From Bacteroidota bacterium (GTDB lineage: Bacteria; Bacteroidota; Bacteroidia; Chitinophagales; Chitinophagaceae): a stretch of DNA of 16,317 nt. A program made the position numbers and the translations under genes. The notes below the pieces were generated by a model. That model did not search any database and was not told the DNA's origin. It saw nothing but the letters and a program-made list of their open reading frames with translations. Numbering within the stretch: position 1 is the first letter of the stretch; every line of letters begins with the position of its first letter. Below are positions 8,155 through 15,904 of the stretch, one piece after another. The DNA lies in assembly GCA_023416995.1 (NCBI GenBank), contig JAEZGI010000010.1, positions 1-16,317 on the forward strand, given 5' to 3'.

Positions 8155-9801
8155 ATGTTGAAAAAGTTGATCATAGCGGTTTCTGCACTGGGGTGTTTAG
8201 CTTGCAGCAAAACAGAAACCCCGGCTGTACAACCTGTACAAAAGATTGCGCTTACCCGGACCGAGGTGAATGGAGTGGTAGGGAACAACCGGTTTTATAA
8301 CGTTTCAATTGATCCGTCAATCTCAATATCTTTTAGTGCTCCAATAAATCCAGGCTCACTCAACACTGCGTTGAGTTTACAAACGCCTGATGGCAGCAAT
8401 GTGCCTTTCAGCTACACCTTAGCTAAAGGTGATAGTATGATCATGGTTACAACCGGAAGTGTTACCCACTTATCACAGTATAACCTGCAGGTAAAATCAA
8501 CGCTACGTTCTAAAACAGGCGCTATTCCTGATTCAACCTACAATATAACGCTCGTAACAGCGATTGATTCAACCGATAAATTTCCGCGTATAAGTGACGA
8601 TCAATTGCTTGATCTTGTACAAAAACAAACCTTTCGTTATTTCAGGGAATTTGCGCATCCTGTGTCAGGCATGGCACGTGATCGAAACCAAAATCCGGAT
8701 CTGGTGACCACGGGCGGAACGGGAATGGGTGTCATGGCCATTGTAACGGCCATACATCGTGGGTTTATTTCAAGACAGGAAGGATTGGAACAGGTCGTTA
8801 AAATCGTTGACTTCCTTCGCAATAAAGCAACTACTTATCATGGTGCATACGCGCATTTTATGAATGGTGCAACCGGCGCCACGATACCCTTCAGCCCCAA
8901 AGATAATGGCGCCGATCTTGTTGAAACTTCCCTGCTTATGCAGGGTTTGCTAACTGCAAGACAATACTTTTCCGGTATTGATGAAACAGAGAAAAATCTT
9001 CGTTTGACCATCACTGATATGTTTGATCAGGTCGAGTGGAACTGGTTTACAAAAAACAGCGGCAATGTATTATACTGGCACTGGAGCCCGGAATTTCAAT
9101 GGGATCTCAATCTGCCGGTTTCGGGTTGGAACGAAGCATTGATCACTTATGTTCTTGCTGCCGCACCTGGACAATATTCCATTTCCAAAACAGTGTATGA
9201 CCAGGGATGGGCAAAAAATGGAGCGATGAGAAATAATAAAAATTATTTCAACATCAAACTCCCCCTGGGAGAAGAAATGGGCGGTCCTTTGTTTTTTTCT
9301 CATTATAGTTTTCTGGGAATTAAACCGCAGGGGTTAAAGGTTGCCTACGCTGATTATGGCGAGCAGGTTGTGGCACATAGCCGTATTAATTACGAATACG
9401 CTGTGTCCAATCCCCGCAACCATAACGGCTACAGTTCGTCGGTTTGGGGACTAACTGCAAGTGACAACAATTATTCAGGTTATGCAGCACATTCACCAAC
9501 AAATGATCTCGGTGTGATTGCTCCTACGGCAGCGATATCATCATTGCCATTTACGCCCGATCAGTCGCTTGAAGCCTTACGCTTCTTTTATTATAAATTA
9601 GGCGACAGGCTCTTTGGTGATTATGGTTTCAAAGATGCGTTCAACCTTACAGATGTCTGGTTTGCGCCATCATGGCTGGCAATTGACCAGGGGCCGCAAA
9701 TAATTATGATCGAAAATTACAGAAGCGGCCTGTTATGGAATCTTTTTATGAGTTGCCCGGAAGTGCAATCATCTTTAACCAAATTGGGTTTTACCTATTA
9801 G
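8155..9801 (+). CDS. GH144 beta-1,2-glucanase, lipoprotein with N-terminal Ig-like domain
   Basis: This is a predicted glycoside hydrolase of the glycoamylase-like fold (PF10091), which CAZy places in GH144; known members are endo-beta-1,2-glucanases or sophorose-releasing enzymes. The 548 residues begin with a lipoprotein signal (LIIAVSALGCLACSK; Cys17, or less likely Cys14). A bacterial Ig-like domain follows (about 30-138, with SISISFSAPINPGSL, the style of Big_5/SbsA-like domains). The catalytic domain runs from about 146 to the end: LLDLVQKQTFRYF, the acidic cluster D250-x3-D254-x2-E257, WHWSP, NEALITYVLAA, GGPLFFSHYSFLG and AIDQGPQIIMIEN. The lipid anchor suggests outer-membrane attachment, probably outside, where it would cut long chains before import. 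It shares its catalytic domain with the next gene, 17 bases downstream. Endo or exo action cannot be decided here. Confidence 0.88.
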   Translation: MLKKLIIAVSALGCLACSKTETPAVQPVQKIALTRTEVNGVVGNNRFYNVSIDPSISISFSAPINPGSLNTALSLQTPDGSNVPFSYTLAKGDSMIMVTTGSVTHLSQYNLQVKSTLRSKTGAIPDSTYNITLVTAIDSTDKFPRISDDQLLDLVQKQTFRYFREFAHPVSGMARDRNQNPDLVTTGGTGMGVMAIVTAIHRGFISRQEGLEQVVKIVDFLRNKATTYHGAYAHFMNGATGATIPFSPKDNGADLVETSLLMQGLLTARQYFSGIDETEKNLRLTITDMFDQVEWNWFTKNSGNVLYWHWSPEFQWDLNLPVSGWNEALITYVLAAAPGQYSISKTVYDQGWAKNGAMRNNKNYFNIKLPLGEEMGGPLFFSHYSFLGIKPQGLKVAYADYGEQVVAHSRINYEYAVSNPRNHNGYSSSVWGLTASDNNYSGYAAHSPTNDLGVIAPTAAISSLPFTPDQSLEALRFFYYKLGDRLFGDYGFKDAFNLTDVWFAPSWLAIDQGPQIIMIENYRSGLLWNLFMSCPEVQSSLTKLGFTY

Positions 9802-9818
9802 ACTTATAATCTTGTTGT

Positions 9819-11165
9819 ATGAAAAAACTGATAATTCTCCTGTTTGTTGTAGCATTTTGTTCTGTTGCGGCAAAGGCGCAAAAAAAAGCAGCAGCTAACA
9901 AGGCCGTAACAAAACCGGCTATTCAAAAAAATCTGACAGATGATCAGCTGCTGGATCTCGTACAAAAACAAACCTTTCGTTATTTCTGGGATTTTGCGCA
10001 TCCTGTAAGCGGTCTTTCAAGAGAAAGAAGTAACGTAGCTTTTGATTATGGTGACGAAGTAACTACTACAGGTGGTACCGGCTTTGGGATAATGGCTGTT
10101 ATTGTGGCAACGGACAGAAAATGGATCGAACGGGATACTGCCGCAAGGTTCCTGCTGAAGATGGTGAAATTTCTATCAAAAGCGGATGCCTATCATGGTG
10201 TGTTTCCGCATTGGCTGAACGGCTCAACCGGCAAAACAATACCCTTCAGCCGGAAAGACGATGGAGCTGACCTGGTTGAATCATCATTCCTGTTTCAGGG
10301 TTTGTTGTGTGCCCGTGCTTACTTCAATGCAGAAAGTCCCGTAGAAAACGAACTTCGAAATCGAATAAGCTGGCTCTGGAATGATATTGAATGGAACTGG
10401 TTCACCCGCGATGGACAAGATGTATTATACTGGCACTGGAGCCCCAACAACGGCTGGGCCATGAATTTCCCTGTACGTGGCTTTAACGAGTGTTTAATTA
10501 TGTACGTGCTCGCGGCCGCGGGCGAACGATATCCGGTACCTGCGTCAGTATATCATAATGGATGGGCACAAAGTAACTTTTTCAATAATGGCAAAGAATT
10601 TTACGGCATCAAACTCCCGCTAGGTTTTGATTACGGCGGTCCTTTATTTTTCTCTCATTATTCTTTCCTCGGATTAAACCCCAGGGGTTTGAAAGACCGA
10701 TATGCTGATTACTGGGAACAGAACAGGAATCATACGCTCATTAATCGTGAACATTGTGTTCGCAATCCTAACGGATTTAAAGGTTACGGACCTAATAGCT
10801 GGGGACTTACCGCCAGTGATACATACAATGGTTATAATGCGCATTCTCCAACAAACGATTTTGGTACGATCACGCCAACAGCCGCCTTATCTGCTTTTCC
10901 TTATACTCCTGAATATTCCATGCAGGCACTCAGACATTTTTATGAAGACCTCGGCGACAAGATCTGGAGTGAATATGGCTTTGTTGATGCATTCAATGAA
11001 ACCCGGAACTGGTATGCAAATTCACATCTTGCGATAGACCAGGGACCTATTATTGTAATGATCGAAAATCATCGTTCAGGATTGCTGTGGAAATTATTTA
11101 TGGGTATACCGGAAATACAAAAAGGTCTCAGGAAACTGGGCTTTGAACATCCCGATATTAAATAA
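9819..11165 (+). CDS. GH144 beta-1,2-glucanase or sophorohydrolase, periplasmic
   Basis: This is the second GH144 paralogue, 448 residues long, with a signal peptide cleavable near AKA-QKK (about residue 20) and no lipobox, so it is predicted periplasmic. After a short basic linker the catalytic domain begins at about residue 40 and repeats the neighbour's landmarks: LLDLVQKQTFRYFWDFAHPVSG, D147-x3-D151-x2-E154, YWHWSP, GFNECLIMYVLAA, GGPLFFSHYSFLGL and LAIDQGPIIVMIEN. It lacks the Ig-like domain. The acidic residues shared with the other copy are kept, so both are probably active. A natural division of labour is surface cutting by the first copy and periplasmic cutting to short sophoro-oligosaccharides or sophorose by this one. 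That division is inference from location only. Confidence 0.88.
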   Translation: MKKLIILLFVVAFCSVAAKAQKKAAANKAVTKPAIQKNLTDDQLLDLVQKQTFRYFWDFAHPVSGLSRERSNVAFDYGDEVTTTGGTGFGIMAVIVATDRKWIERDTAARFLLKMVKFLSKADAYHGVFPHWLNGSTGKTIPFSRKDDGADLVESSFLFQGLLCARAYFNAESPVENELRNRISWLWNDIEWNWFTRDGQDVLYWHWSPNNGWAMNFPVRGFNECLIMYVLAAAGERYPVPASVYHNGWAQSNFFNNGKEFYGIKLPLGFDYGGPLFFSHYSFLGLNPRGLKDRYADYWEQNRNHTLINREHCVRNPNGFKGYGPNSWGLTASDTYNGYNAHSPTNDFGTITPTAALSAFPYTPEYSMQALRHFYEDLGDKIWSEYGFVDAFNETRNWYANSHLAIDQGPIIVMIENHRSGLLWKLFMGIPEIQKGLRKLGFEHPDIK

Positions 11166-11202
11166 ACCCTGTTATTGCTATATTTAAACCAAAAAAATAA
11201 GT

Positions 11203-11862
11203 ATGAAGTCTGGTTCTCTAATTGTCTTATTCGTGTTATTATTTGCAGGCGGTGTAGTAGCCCAGGATCCGCCATTTTACAAGGACATCCAAAATTTTAA
11301 AAGCCGGGATAGTGCCGCCATGCCTCCCAAGGGAGCGATTGTGTTTACAGGAAGTTCATCATTTACCGGTTGGAAAGATGTACAGGAGCGTTTCCCTGAA
11401 CATACCATCATCAACCGCGGGTTTGGAGGTAGTTCGCTTCCACACGTTATCATGTATGCAGATGATGTGATTTTTAAATACCAGCCAAAACAGGTTGTGA
11501 TCTATTGTGGCGAGAACGATGCCGCGGCGGGTGCTGCAGTTACAGCAGACACGATTACCAGCAGGTTCATTACACTGTTTACAATGATCAGGGAACGTTT
11601 GCCGGATACAAGAGTCTCATTTGTTTCCATGAAGCCGAGTCCAAGCCGGGTGAAGTTCCGCGAAGTAATTACTAAGGCGAATGCCGATATCAGGACTTTT
11701 CTTGCAAAACATCCGAACACAGATTATATAGATGTTTATTCAAAAATGCTGGATAGTAATGGCGCTCCGATCAGTACAATTTTCCAGTCAGACAGCCTGC
11801 ATATGACACGTCCCGGTTATGATATCTGGACCGAAGTCATAGCTCCCTACCTTAAGAAGTAG
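11203..11862 (+). CDS. Secreted SGNH/GDSL-family hydrolase (likely carbohydrate esterase)
   Basis: The 219-residue protein has a signal peptide (cut after VVA, before QDPPF) and the four SGNH blocks: I, FTGSSSFTGW with Ser52 as the likely nucleophile (GDS becomes GSS); II, NRGFGGSS with Gly76; III, GENDA with Asn105; and V, DSLHMTRPGY with Asp197 and His200. The family covers acetyl-xylan esterases, lipases and other acyl hydrolases; the GSSS form is common in secreted sugar esterases of Bacteroidota. Its place between GH144 and GH3 genes (gaps of 37 and 21 bases) suggests it removes an acyl group from the glucan or its oligosaccharides in the periplasm. Which group (acetyl, succinyl or other) cannot be told. 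The family call is firm, the substrate is inference. Confidence 0.85.
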   Translation: MKSGSLIVLFVLLFAGGVVAQDPPFYKDIQNFKSRDSAAMPPKGAIVFTGSSSFTGWKDVQERFPEHTIINRGFGGSSLPHVIMYADDVIFKYQPKQVVIYCGENDAAAGAAVTADTITSRFITLFTMIRERLPDTRVSFVSMKPSPSRVKFREVITKANADIRTFLAKHPNTDYIDVYSKMLDSNGAPISTIFQSDSLHMTRPGYDIWTEVIAPYLKK

Positions 11863-11883
11863 ACAGCAGTAAAAAAACGCACT

Positions 11884-14139
11884 ATGAAGAAGTATCTGTT
11901 TGCAGTGATTGTTTTAAGTGCAACTAACGTATATGCACAAACGGGTGCTACCCGGATGAACGAGTTTGTGAATGGTTTGCTTTCAAAGATGACTTTGGAA
12001 GAAAAGATTGGCCAGCTCAATCTGCCATCCGTGGGTTTTGACGTTACCGGTCCTATCCTGAGCCAGGGCGTTGAAGAAAAGATTCGCAAAGGACTGGTGG
12101 GTGGTGTTTTTAATACCTATACGCCTGTTGCAGTCCGCAAATTGCAGGAGATCGCTGTAAACAATACCCGTCTTAAGATTCCATTGTTATTTGGGTATGA
12201 TGTTGTGCACGGACATCGCACCATCTTCCCTATACCCCTGGGATTAGCCGCATCATGGGACACAACATTGATAGAACGGACCGCCCGCGCTGCTGCTGAA
12301 GAAATGAGTGCTGACGGATTAAACTGGACCTTTTCACCAATGGTTGATATTGCCCGCGATCCTCGCTGGGGCAGGGTAAGCGAAGGTTCAGGTGAAGATC
12401 CTTACCTGGGTTCCAAAATTGCGCGTGCAATGGTGAAAGGTTACCAGGGAACGGATCTCAGCAAGGACAATACAGTGCTTGCCTGTGTTAAACACTTCGC
12501 ACTTTATGGTGCTGCAGAAGCAGGTCGTGATTACAACACCACCGACATGAGCCGTTTGCGTATGTACCAGGAATATTTTCCACCGTACAAAGCCGCAATA
12601 GACGCCGGAGTTGGATCGGTAATGACCTCATTCAACGAAATAGAAGGGGTGCCTGCCTCGGGCAACAAATGGCTCATGAATGATTTGCTACGGAAAACCT
12701 GGGGTTTCAAGGGTTTGATCGTTACAGATTATACCGCCATCAATGAAATGATTGCACATGGTATGGGTGATGCCAAAAATGTAGGTGCGCTCGCATTAAA
12801 TGCTACCATTGATATGGATATGGTTGGCGAGATTTTACTGAATGAAGGTGTATCATTGGTCAGATCGGGCAAGGTGTCTATGGCTACTGTGGATGCAGCC
12901 GTAAAAAGGATACTTGAAGCCAAATACAAACTCGGCCTGTTTGATGACCCTTACCGGTATGTTAGCGAAGATCGCGCGAAAGCAGAAATCATGAGTGCTG
13001 ACAAACTTGCCCTTGCAAAAGAAGCAGCAATCAAAAGCGCGGTTTTGCTTAAAAACAATAATGTTTTGCCCCTCGGTGCAGATAAAAAGATAGCGTTTGT
13101 CGGCCCACTTGTAAAAGATCAGCGAAACCTGATTGGCAACTGGAGTGGTGCTGGTGATCCGAAAAAAGCCGTAAGTCTCTGGGCCGCATTGGAAGCTGAT
13201 TATGGAGCAAACAAATTTCTATACGCCAAAGGCAGCAATTTGCTGGATGATACCAGTATGCTGAATAAGTTAAACCCACATGATGCACAAATTGTAGCTG
13301 ACGCAAAATCGCCTGCTGATCTCATTGCCGAAGCAGTGAACGTGGCCAGAGATGCTGATGTGGTTGTGGCTGTATTAGGCGAAGCCTTTGGGATGTCGGG
13401 TGAGGCGGCCAGCCGGAGTATGATCGGTCTGCCGGAAAACCAGGTAGCGCTATTAAAAGCGTTAAAGACAACCGGTAAACCAATTGTGTTGGTTCTGATG
13501 AATGGTCGCCCTTTGACATTAAGCTGGGAAGATGAAAATTTAGATGCGATACTCGAAACCTGGTTCCCTGGTACACAGGCCGGACCGGCTATTGCTGATT
13601 TGTTATTTGGTAAAGCGAATCCATCGGGTCGTCTGGCTATGACCTTTCCAAGAAATGTTGGCCAGATACCTTTGTATTATAACGCTAAAAATACCGGCCG
13701 CCCGTTTGACCAGAACCAGAAGTATACCAGTAAATATCTCGACGTGCCCAATACGCCATTGTATCCATTTGGGTATGGACTTAGTTATACAACATTTGAA
13801 TATGGCGAAATCAGGTTGAATAAATCCCAATTAAGTGCAAGTACTCCCATAACAGCGAGTATAACGGTAACCAACAGTGGTAATTATGATGGAGAAGAAG
13901 TAGTTCAGTTATATCTTCGTGATATGGTAGGTTCGATAACTCGCCCGGTCCTTGAACTGAAAGGGTTTCAAAAGATTGCATTGAAGAAGGGAAAATCGGG
14001 TGAAGTTAAATTCACCATTACAACCGACGACGTAAAGTTCTTTAACCGGGATCTTAAATGGGTTTCAGAGCCAGGCGATTTCAAATTGTTTATTGGTCCG
14101 GACAGTGGTCACTTAAAAGAAGTATCGTTCAAGCTATAA
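11884..14139 (+). CDS. GH3 periplasmic beta-glucosidase (BglX-type)
   Basis: This retaining exo-acting beta-glucosidase is predicted to release glucose from the ends of oligosaccharides. The 751-residue protein has a signal peptide (VYAQT, cut near residue 19). A GH3 N-terminal barrel holds GYDVVHGHRTIFPIPLGLA, DIARDPRWGRVSEGSGEDP, KHFALYGAAEAGRDY and the nucleophile motif GLIVTDY (Asp282). The GH3 C-terminal domain holds GEAFGMSGEAASRS, where Glu507 or Glu500 would be the acid/base. The last domain is fibronectin-III-like (PFGYGLSYTTFEY, then VTNSGNYDGEEVVQLYLRD). Length and domain order match BglX. Related Bacteroidota enzymes next to GH144 genes act on sophorose and longer beta-1,2-gluco-oligosaccharides. 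The two GH144 neighbours make this the likely substrate; other beta-glucosides remain possible. Confidence 0.94.
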   Translation: MKKYLFAVIVLSATNVYAQTGATRMNEFVNGLLSKMTLEEKIGQLNLPSVGFDVTGPILSQGVEEKIRKGLVGGVFNTYTPVAVRKLQEIAVNNTRLKIPLLFGYDVVHGHRTIFPIPLGLAASWDTTLIERTARAAAEEMSADGLNWTFSPMVDIARDPRWGRVSEGSGEDPYLGSKIARAMVKGYQGTDLSKDNTVLACVKHFALYGAAEAGRDYNTTDMSRLRMYQEYFPPYKAAIDAGVGSVMTSFNEIEGVPASGNKWLMNDLLRKTWGFKGLIVTDYTAINEMIAHGMGDAKNVGALALNATIDMDMVGEILLNEGVSLVRSGKVSMATVDAAVKRILEAKYKLGLFDDPYRYVSEDRAKAEIMSADKLALAKEAAIKSAVLLKNNNVLPLGADKKIAFVGPLVKDQRNLIGNWSGAGDPKKAVSLWAALEADYGANKFLYAKGSNLLDDTSMLNKLNPHDAQIVADAKSPADLIAEAVNVARDADVVVAVLGEAFGMSGEAASRSMIGLPENQVALLKALKTTGKPIVLVLMNGRPLTLSWEDENLDAILETWFPGTQAGPAIADLLFGKANPSGRLAMTFPRNVGQIPLYYNAKNTGRPFDQNQKYTSKYLDVPNTPLYPFGYGLSYTTFEYGEIRLNKSQLSASTPITASITVTNSGNYDGEEVVQLYLRDMVGSITRPVLELKGFQKIALKKGKSGEVKFTITTDDVKFFNRDLKWVSEPGDFKLFIGPDSGHLKEVSFKL

Positions 14140-14154
14140 CACAGAAATAATACG

Positions 14155-14934
14155 ATGAGAAAAAATATAATTCTTTTCCTGGCCTTCGTTTTTACCGGTA
14201 TATCATCTTTTGCGCAGGATAGTTTCCAGAGGGCACAGTATATTTCCGGAAGCGATACACTTCCTTATCGTGTGTTGCTTCCAAAGAACTATGATAAAAC
14301 AAAAGCTTACCCGGTAGTCTTGTTTCTTCATGGTGCAGGAGAGCGGGGAAGGGATAATGAAAAACAGCTGGTACATGGATCCAAACTATTTCTTGACAGT
14401 ATTAACCGAGAGAAGTTTCCTGCCATCGTAATTTTCCCTCAATGTGCGGAAGACTCTTATTGGAGCAATGTTGAGATTAAAAGAGATACCGCCGGTATCC
14501 GTACATTCCATTTCAACTTAAATGAAGAACCCACCAGTATGATGAAACTGCTGTTGGAATTTGTAAAACAGTTACCACGTCAATATAAAATCGTTGAGAA
14601 CAGGTTTTATGTTACCGGTTTGTCAATGGGCGGCATGGGCACCTTTGAGATCGTTCGCCGGCTGCCAAAACGTTTTGCAGCAGCTTTACCCATCTGTGGC
14701 GGTGCTGATCCCGCCTCTGCAAAACAAATAAAACATTTACCCTGGTGGATATTTCACGGTGATCAGGACAATGTTGTCCCGATCAGTCATTCTGAAACCA
14801 TGGTGAATGCTTTGAAGGCTGCTGGTGCAACAGTTAAATTCAGCGTGTATCCGGGAGTGGGTCATAACTCATGGGACAATGCTTTTGCCGAGCCTGATTA
14901 TCTTCAGTGGATGTTTAGTCAACGTCGTAAATAA
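14155..14934 (+). CDS. Secreted alpha/beta-hydrolase (esterase, phospholipase/carboxylesterase-like)
   Basis: The 259-residue protein has a signal peptide (cut after SSFA, before QDSF) and a complete alpha/beta-hydrolase core. It shows the oxyanion loop LFLHGAGERG (57-65), the nucleophile elbow GLSMGG with Ser157, the acid in HGDQDNVVP (Asp205) and the histidine in GVGHNSWDNAF (His237). The opening SGSDTLPYRVLLPKNYD is typical of secreted feruloyl-, acetyl- or PHB-type esterases (CE1-like) often found in polysaccharide loci. It starts 15 bases after the GH3 stop, so it is almost certainly co-transcribed with it. Together with the SGNH enzyme it gives the locus two predicted esterases. A peptidase or phospholipase role is less likely but not excluded. 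Confidence 0.85.
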   Translation: MRKNIILFLAFVFTGISSFAQDSFQRAQYISGSDTLPYRVLLPKNYDKTKAYPVVLFLHGAGERGRDNEKQLVHGSKLFLDSINREKFPAIVIFPQCAEDSYWSNVEIKRDTAGIRTFHFNLNEEPTSMMKLLLEFVKQLPRQYKIVENRFYVTGLSMGGMGTFEIVRRLPKRFAAALPICGGADPASAKQIKHLPWWIFHGDQDNVVPISHSETMVNALKAAGATVKFSVYPGVGHNSWDNAFAEPDYLQWMFSQRRK

Positions 14935-14957
14935 ACCAGTTAAGCTTAATATATAAT

Positions 14958-15575
14958 ATGCAACCTGTTAAAAATATCATCTTCGATCTTGGAGGAGTAA
15001 TCCTGAATCTGGATTTCGCAGCAGCAGAAAAAGCCTTTGCAGAAATGGGATTCAGTGAGTTCAAACAGCTTTTTGCAAGCGGAAATGTGAAGTCGTTTAT
15101 CAAAGATTATGAGGTAGGTCTTATTGATGATGAACAGTTTGTTCGGGAAATTAAAAAGATTGCAAAATCGGAAAATGATGATGCGGTCGCGATTGCAGCC
15201 TGGAACGCGATGTTGCTTGATTTCCCTGCTGATCGCATCGAATATCTTCATGCATTACAAAAACGATACAGGTTATTCCTCTTTAGCAATACCAACTCTT
15301 TACATCTTCAGTCTTTCCGGAAAACATACAGCGAAGCTTTTAACCAGGCCATACTCGATGATCATTTTGAAAAAGCGTATTATTCGCACGAGATCAAGCT
15401 TCGCAAGCCGACGGTTGAGAGTTTTCAATACGTAATTAACGATAGCAAGTTGAATCCGGCAGAAACGCTTTTCATAGACGATATGCTGGCTAATGTCGAA
15501 GGTGCGCGCGCTGCCGGTCTTCAGGCGATTCATCTTGAACCAGGCAAGTCGATCACGCAACTGGGGTTGCTTTGA
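14958..15575 (+). CDS. HAD-superfamily phosphatase, YihX-like
   Basis: This cytoplasmic 205-residue protein of HAD subclass IA has no signal peptide. Motifs are FDLGGVIL (Asp10 nucleophile; the usual second Asp is Gly, as in E. coli YihX, which has DLGNV), LFSNTNSLH (Ser110), KLRKP (Lys150) and LFIDDMLANVEGA (Asp174, Asp175). The SNTN-LH stretch and the DD...N.EGA box are close to YihX, an alpha-glucose-1-phosphate phosphatase, so a sugar phosphate is a reasonable substrate guess. It starts 23 bases after the esterase gene on the same strand and may be the last gene of the operon. It is the only one of the eight genes without an export signal, so it may also be an unrelated neighbour. Confidence 0.85.
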   Translation: MQPVKNIIFDLGGVILNLDFAAAEKAFAEMGFSEFKQLFASGNVKSFIKDYEVGLIDDEQFVREIKKIAKSENDDAVAIAAWNAMLLDFPADRIEYLHALQKRYRLFLFSNTNSLHLQSFRKTYSEAFNQAILDDHFEKAYYSHEIKLRKPTVESFQYVINDSKLNPAETLFIDDMLANVEGARAAGLQAIHLEPGKSITQLGLL

Positions 15576-15634
15576 CTTATTCGATAGAGGTTTAATTCCG
15601 ACCAGGGGGGCGTTCATTCGGCAGGTTCGCTTCT

Positions 15635-15733
15635 GAAGCTGGCCTGGCTTCGCGCTACCGTTTTCGCGTGACTGTCGTTGGTTACGTTAAACTATCGGGT
15701 GCGAAAATGAAGGCGCGGCGCCAGGCCAGCTTC
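15635..15733. repeat. Imperfect palindrome, 33-base arms
   Basis: The left arm 15635-15667 pairs with the right arm 15701-15733 in 27 of 33 positions. The outer 14 are perfect (GAAGCTGGCCTGGC with GCCAGGCCAGCTTC), and the loop is 33 bases. It starts 60 bases after the stop of the HAD gene. As RNA it would form a large hairpin and could end or stabilise the operon transcript. The right arm lies inside the left copy of the 63-base repeat, so the left arm acts as a third, partial copy. Confidence 0.75.
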
Positions 15734-15755
15734 TTTGCGTACAACCTCACTGCCT
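15693..15755 (+). repeat. 63-base inverted repeat, left copy
   Basis: Starting TATCGGGTGCGAAAA and ending ACAACCTCACTGCCT, it matches the reverse complement of 16255-16317 in 53 of 63 positions with no gap. The two ends are almost identical and the middle third varies. An open frame crosses it (ending FFAYNLTA and a stop at 15755-15757), but it has no good start codon. Confidence 0.8.
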
Positions 15756-15757
15756 AA

Positions 15758-15904
15758 ATGAAAATTTCCATCAGTCTCACAAAAACGAATCCTATAATGC
15801 TCAAAGAGTGTGTAGCTATCGACAACCGTCGATGATGCATTGCTATCGTGTGTTCTGTCTTTTTTGAGCAGATGCCCTAAGGACTTTAATGTTACCACAT
15901 ACTC
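15758..15904 (-). pseudogene. Possible decayed LytTR-type DNA-binding domain fragment
   Basis: On the minus strand one frame reads DSYTLFEHYRI-RFCETDGNFH (15758-15820). This resembles the start of Bacteroidota LytTR domains, which often read DGYxLFxxxxIIRCEADGNYT. The piece VVTLKSLGHLLKK (about 15858-15898) resembles the later LytTR stretch VVSKTLGHFEELL but lies before it rather than after, so if real the gene is rearranged or two remnants are joined. There is no full domain and no good start. This rests on short motif likeness only and may be chance. Confidence 0.22.

Noticed and set aside
15596..15757. Plus-strand frame through the palindrome ending FFAYNLTA
   Set aside because: It has no start codon near its beginning and follows the repeat, so it is most simply a by-product of the repeat sequence.
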